Source: Sipunculus nudus (lineage: Eukaryota; Annelida; Sipuncula; Golfingiida; Sipunculidae). From it: a stretch of 64,000 bases of DNA. The position numbers were made by a program, and so were the translations under genes. This document shows positions 60,601-64,000 of the stretch, piece after piece (position 1 is the first letter of the stretch; every line of letters starts with the position of its first letter). The notes under the pieces were generated by a model that worked only from the letters and a program-made list of their open reading frames with translations, was not told the DNA's origin and did not search any database. The stretch is taken from assembly GCA_026874595.1 (NCBI GenBank), contig CM049317.1, positions 42,308,401 to 42,372,400 of the forward strand, in the 5' to 3' direction.

Positions 60601-61256
60601 TTCCTTTGAAATTTCAGATTTTAAAAGATTAAATCCTTATGTATGTATGCTGTGAAAATTAAATCAACAGTGCTTACAGAGAAAAAAAGTGCCATTCCCA
60701 AAGTTGGACAAAATTTAAGGTATTAATTTTTTATTTAAGCTAATAACTTGAAAAATTTGCAAAATTCAGATCTAATTTTGGGGAAATCATTGAATCTTGA
60801 TAAAATAAAGTTATATTCCTGAAAAAAAAGTCTCCAGCTTCAGCAATTCTCACGTTAGGTGAGTAAATATATTTCCTGATTTTTTAAAAATTGCATTATA
60901 TTTGGGCCCATAACTTCAAAATAATACCCAATACTGACCTAATTTTTGGTATGTTCATAGAAAATGTATTGAAGAATATGAATACTAAATATGACCAAGA
61001 ACAGATCAGTCGTTTTAATATTAGGCAGCCTTGAAGTGTAACAATGGCTTTTTTATGGAAAACATAGGTTTTTCCTTAGTATCTCGAAGGAACGAAGTCC
61101 TAATGACCCAATTTTCGGTATGGTAGGAGATTTTGGGAACATCTAATGGTATGTATAATTTTGGATTCGTAGGTCTAACAGTTTTAAAATGTGCCCTGTT
61201 AACAGACGACGGACAAAGGACCACGACTATAGTCAGCTTATAGTCAGCTGAGCTAA
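57655..61256 (-). mobile_element. HLE-1 element with endonuclease remnant
   Basis: The left end is CAAGGGACCTATGGGTCACGGCACTCAGCTG. The body includes the endonuclease fragment (58060-58432), poly-G tracts (58491-58518, 59143-59153, 60471-60484), type-B sequence, and a hairpin ending CTAA at 61256. Two further hairpin ends follow at 61558 and 61816 with partial type-B units between, so the right side is a stack of truncated copies. The pairing of ends is inferred. Confidence 0.6.
58060..58432 (-). pseudogene. APE-type endonuclease remnant 3 (best preserved)
   Basis: Minus strand. The upstream frame (58196-58432) reads IGHPDVPSVTSSLNSK and then PIVIMGNFNID, the GDFN metal-site motif with Asp changed to Asn. 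After a frameshift near 58200 the domain continues with REPTNDYGNTIDLVFTN, STLENTW and SDHKILLA, which retains the catalytic Asp-His pair. About 400 bp of non-coding sequence separates it from the HLE-1 palindromic end at 57655. The order and orientation fit the C-terminal endonuclease of a Helentron replicase. A CR1-like LINE is the alternative source. Confidence 0.72.
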
Positions 61257-61816
61257 AAATGGTCAATATCAGGTCAGTGGTTTTGATATTAGGCAGTCTT
61301 GAAGTGTAACAATGGGTTTTTTATGGAAAACGGAGGTTTTTCCTGAATTATTCCTTATGAAGTCCTAGTGACCCAATTTTCGGTATGGTAGGAGATTATG
61401 GGGACATCTAAAGGTATGCTGAATTTCAGATTCGTAGGTCCAATGGTTTCAAAACGTTCCAGTTTAATGGACAGATGGTGGGTCAGACGTACGGACGGAC
61501 AGCCAACAGACGAAGGACCAAGACTATAGCTCAGATGACTAATAGTCAGCTGAGCTAATAAAAAATTTAGGTTTTTCCTTAATATTTTGAAGGAACGAAG
61601 TCCTACTGACCCAATTTTCGACATGGTAGGAGATTTTAGGGACATCTAACTGTATGCCAAATTTCAGATTCCTAGGTCCAATGGTGTCAAAACGTGCCAG
61701 TCTTACAGACGGTTATCCGGACAGACTGATGGACGGACGGATGGACAGCTAGACGGACGGACATCGGACAATGGACCAGGACTATAGCTCAGATGACTTA
61801 TAGTCAGCTGAGCTAA
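61257..61816 (-). mobile_element. Two truncated type-B HLE-1 right ends in tandem
   Basis: Each has 'cctagtgacccaattttcggtatggtaggagatt', 'gacatctaa..gtatgc' and 'tccaatgg.ttcaaaacgt.ccagt'. Each then has a GGAC-like tract and a hairpin ending CTAA (61558 and 61816). Confidence 0.75.
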
Positions 61817-63270
61817 TTGTATCCGCCAAAACAGAGTTTTGCGGATACTATGTTTTCAGCTGCACGCCGCCGCCGCGTAGGTGTCTGGAGAACTCCTCCG
61901 TAACCGCTGGGCGGAATTTTACGAAACCCGGGATTATGTTCGGGTCACATGTGAACTGCTGCGCCCCGATTTTGTTTTGACCTCTGACCTTTCCTCTGCG
62001 CTCTGCGTCCGTTTGTGCTTCTGTTTCACACATAAACCCACATATCTCGGGAACCGTTTGACGGATCAGGAAAATTTTTTTGCACAAATGTATCCCTTGA
62101 AGAGCTTTATAACATACACAAAAAATGGTAGCGCCACCTGCAACCATGTTTGCACAGTGTCCATCTGTTCGTCTGCCTTGGGTTAAAATCACTCATATCT
62201 CTGCAGTGATTTGTTTAATTCACCTGAAATTCGGCATGCGTATACATCCTGGATAGCTTTTCTGATTTTACGACAGGTGGCGCCACCTACATTCACGTTT
62301 ACGCTGCCGACATCCAAGCTCATATCTCGGGAACCGTTTGACCGATTGGGCCAAAATTTTGCATGTGTATAGATCTCACATAGCTCTTTATCATACGCAA
62401 AACTGGTGGCGCCACCTGCAGCCATTTTTGCACAGCTCCCGTCTGTTTGTTTGCCATGGGATAAAATCACTCATATCTCTGCAGTGATTTGACTAATTCA
62501 CCTGAAATTCGGCATGCGTATACATCCTGGATAGCTTTTCTGATTTTATGACAGGTGGCGCCACCTACATTCACGTTTACGCTGCAGACATCCAAGCTCA
62601 TATCTCGGGAACCGTTTGACCGATTGTGCCAAAATTTTGCATGTGTATAGATCTCACATAGCTCTTTATCATACGCAAAACTGGTGGCGCCACCTGCAGC
62701 CATTTTTGCACAGCTCCCGTCTGTTTGTCTGCCATGGGATAAAATCACTCATATCTCGGCAGTGGTTTGACATATCTGCCTAAAATTTTGCAGGTTTATA
62801 CATCCCCGACAGCTTTCTTGATTTTATGACAGGTGGCGCCACCTGCATTCAAGTTTATGCAGCAGACATCCAAGCTCATATCTTGGAAACTGTTTGACCG
62901 ATTGGGCCAAAGTTTTGCATGTATATAGTTCTCATATAGCTCTTTATCATACGCAAAACTGGTGGCGCCACCTTCAACCATTTTTGCACAGCGTCCATCT
63001 GTTTGTCTGCCACGGGCTAAAGTCACTCATAAACATATAGTGGTTTGACTTATCTGCCTCAAATTTTGCATATGTATACAACTTGGATGGCTTTCTGGAT
63101 TTTGTGGTAGGTGGCGCAACCTACATACACCATTTGGCTGCAGACATCCATGCTAATATGCAACACTTCACTCTATTTCCCCTTGCCACTCAATCCATGC
63201 CTCACTTCATCCGTTCCACTCTGATTTAGGCGTATACACGTAGTCGCTTGTCGACTACCCGTATTCTAGT
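61817..63270 (+). mobile_element. Complete HLE-3 element, opposite orientation to the others
   Basis: The left end is TTGTATCCGCCAAAACAGAG. The right end, reverse-complemented, is ACTAGAATACGGGTAGTCGACAAGCGACTACG, with hairpin GTAGTCG/CGACTAC, followed by a weaker copy of the subterminal repeat. The interior is seven GGTGGCGCCACC sites (one diverged) at 62277, 62405, 62554, 62683, 62832, 62961 and 63110. Spacings are 128, 149, 129, 149, 129 and 149: a dimeric tandem repeat of 278 bp. It is inserted directly after an HLE-1 CTAA end. No coding gene is supported. Confidence 0.85.
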
Positions 63271-64000
63271 TATACCATTGTTAGTTCTGTATGTGACCAT
63301 TACCTGTAAAAGATGATTAATTATTCTCACCTCTTTGTGACACACAACTCTCCTTGGTTTTGGCGCCTGTTGTTGAAGCTGGTACACTAGAAACAGAAAA
63401 GTCATGTAAGATATCTCACATCCATATTTAAATTCCACAGGGATTGACATCCTTGAGAGACAAACAGTGACCTGCTACGGCGGTCAGACATACAAATTAA
63501 AGCTGGCAAATTGACAAAGGCCTGTGTAGAACTGGGTTCTCAAACTTTGTCATCAAAATTTATTAATTAAAATAATAAAGTTATGTTTTCACAGAATGAA
63601 TCAATTACATTTATTGTTAAGTTAGATTTCATGATGCCAAAGAACCTTGAACAATTTGTAGAATGACTTCCTGAGTGCTCAAAATCATATTTTTTGCCTA
63701 CAGTCCTCAAAAAATAGGTTACAGTGACCTTATTAAGGCTTTCCAAGAAGATTTTACCAGAACCTCCCTGGATGTTGTGTTAGAAGATTCTAGGCCTAAT
63801 GGATACAATTTGTACCCATCTGACTCATTGGATACATAAAATCATGTTTTTAGCCAGCAGTTTGCAGAATATAGGTCACCATGACCTAGAGAGAAGTGGT
63901 TTTGATTAATATTAGAGCTCTGAAATGTAACAAAAGGATTTTAAGGCAAAAAAATTAATTATATGTGTCTTAGGCACCGCCTAAGTCATTTTAAACCCTC
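63271..64000. other. Intronic flank of the upstream exon; core-2-like remnant at the edge
   Basis: Apart from the exon at 63331-63386, the stretch 63690-63810 ('ataggttacagtgacctta...agaagattctaggcctaatggatacaatttgtaccc') is a diverged core-2 unit. Nothing else is recognised. Confidence 0.45.
63331..63386 (-). CDS. Chimaerin-like gene, upstream coding exon (internal, partial gene)
   Basis: A 56-bp exon read on the minus strand. It is preceded by a pyrimidine-rich acceptor (TTTTCTGTTTCTAG) and followed by a GTGAGA donor. The first codon is split: two bases are here, and a preceding C would give Leu. It then reads YQLQQQAPKPRRVVCHKE and ends on a complete codon (phase 0). In vertebrate alpha2/beta2 chimaerins the same place, just before the SH2 domain, has a YQLQQ-x-AP-x-PRR segment, so the match is to the family's N-terminal region. 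The next exon (56327-56358) continues the family pattern in frame. The exon carrying the start codon is not recognisable between 63387 and 64000 and probably lies outside the window. The exon alone is too short for certainty; the three exons together make the case. Confidence 0.85.

Noticed and set aside
62189-63026. Tandem 76-93 codon frames with similar sequence
   Set aside because: They mirror the 278-bp HLE-3 dimer. Stops and frame follow the repeat, with no sign of protein-level constraint.

Overview
This is eukaryotic, AT-rich DNA that is almost all repeat and intron. The only host gene I can support is a chimaerin-like gene (SH2/C1/RhoGAP family) on the minus strand. Three exons are visible: 63331-63386, 56327-56358 and 24226-24342. 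Each has consensus splice sites, the codon phases join exactly, and the conceptual peptide runs from the N-terminal YQLQQ segment into an SH2 domain. The introns are about 7.0 kb, 32.0 kb and more than 24 kb. The repeat landscape suggests a lophotrochozoan, most likely a bivalve or other mollusc: pearl-like Helentron derivatives with (ACGG)n tracts, and a Gmr1-type LTR element. The species cannot be named from this window.

Most of the window consists of non-autonomous Helentron-like elements, called HLE-1, HLE-2 and HLE-3 here. Each has one end with a short palindrome followed by a subterminal inverted repeat, and an opposite end carrying the complement of that repeat. Each inserts into A-rich sequence without an evident target duplication. 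HLE-1 uses GCTCAGCTGACT/AGTCAGCTGAGC, HLE-2 uses GCGAACCTGTG/CACAGGTTCGC, and HLE-3 uses TGTATCYGCCAAAA and its complement. Interiors are tandem arrays with units of about 140, 145 or 336 bp, many carrying the palindrome GGTGGCGCCACC, plus an (ACGG)n-like tract near one end.

Layout. 1-9.3 kb: unassigned DNA, HLE fragments and a short TIR element (5.6-6.5 kb). 9.3-10.9 kb: a degenerate array of about 345-bp units. 10.9-24.0 kb: five nested levels of HLEs plus a TIR DNA transposon (13387-15021). 24226-24342: SH2 exon. 24.8-53.8 kb: remains of an old Ty3/gypsy element (leader and gag, then RT/RNase H/integrase) interrupted by large insertions. The first insertion is a young LTR retrotransposon on the minus strand (25011-34802, 5-bp target duplication ACCGC). 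Its pol order is protease-integrase-RNase H with most of the reverse transcriptase deleted, and its left LTR is itself split by an HLE-1/HLE-3 composite (25348-28488). The second is an HLE stack (35677-51780) containing a Tc1/mariner-like element, an HLE-2 with nested HLEs, and a 719-bp solo LTR. 53.8-63.3 kb: more HLEs, three decayed APE-type endonuclease fragments across the window, a 28-bp minisatellite (56640-57517), and a complete HLE-3 in the opposite orientation (61817-63270).

Because sister copies and the paired LTRs provide empty sites, many insertion boundaries can be placed to within a few bases and ordered in time. Nothing here looks prokaryotic. I see no tRNA, rRNA or CRISPR.
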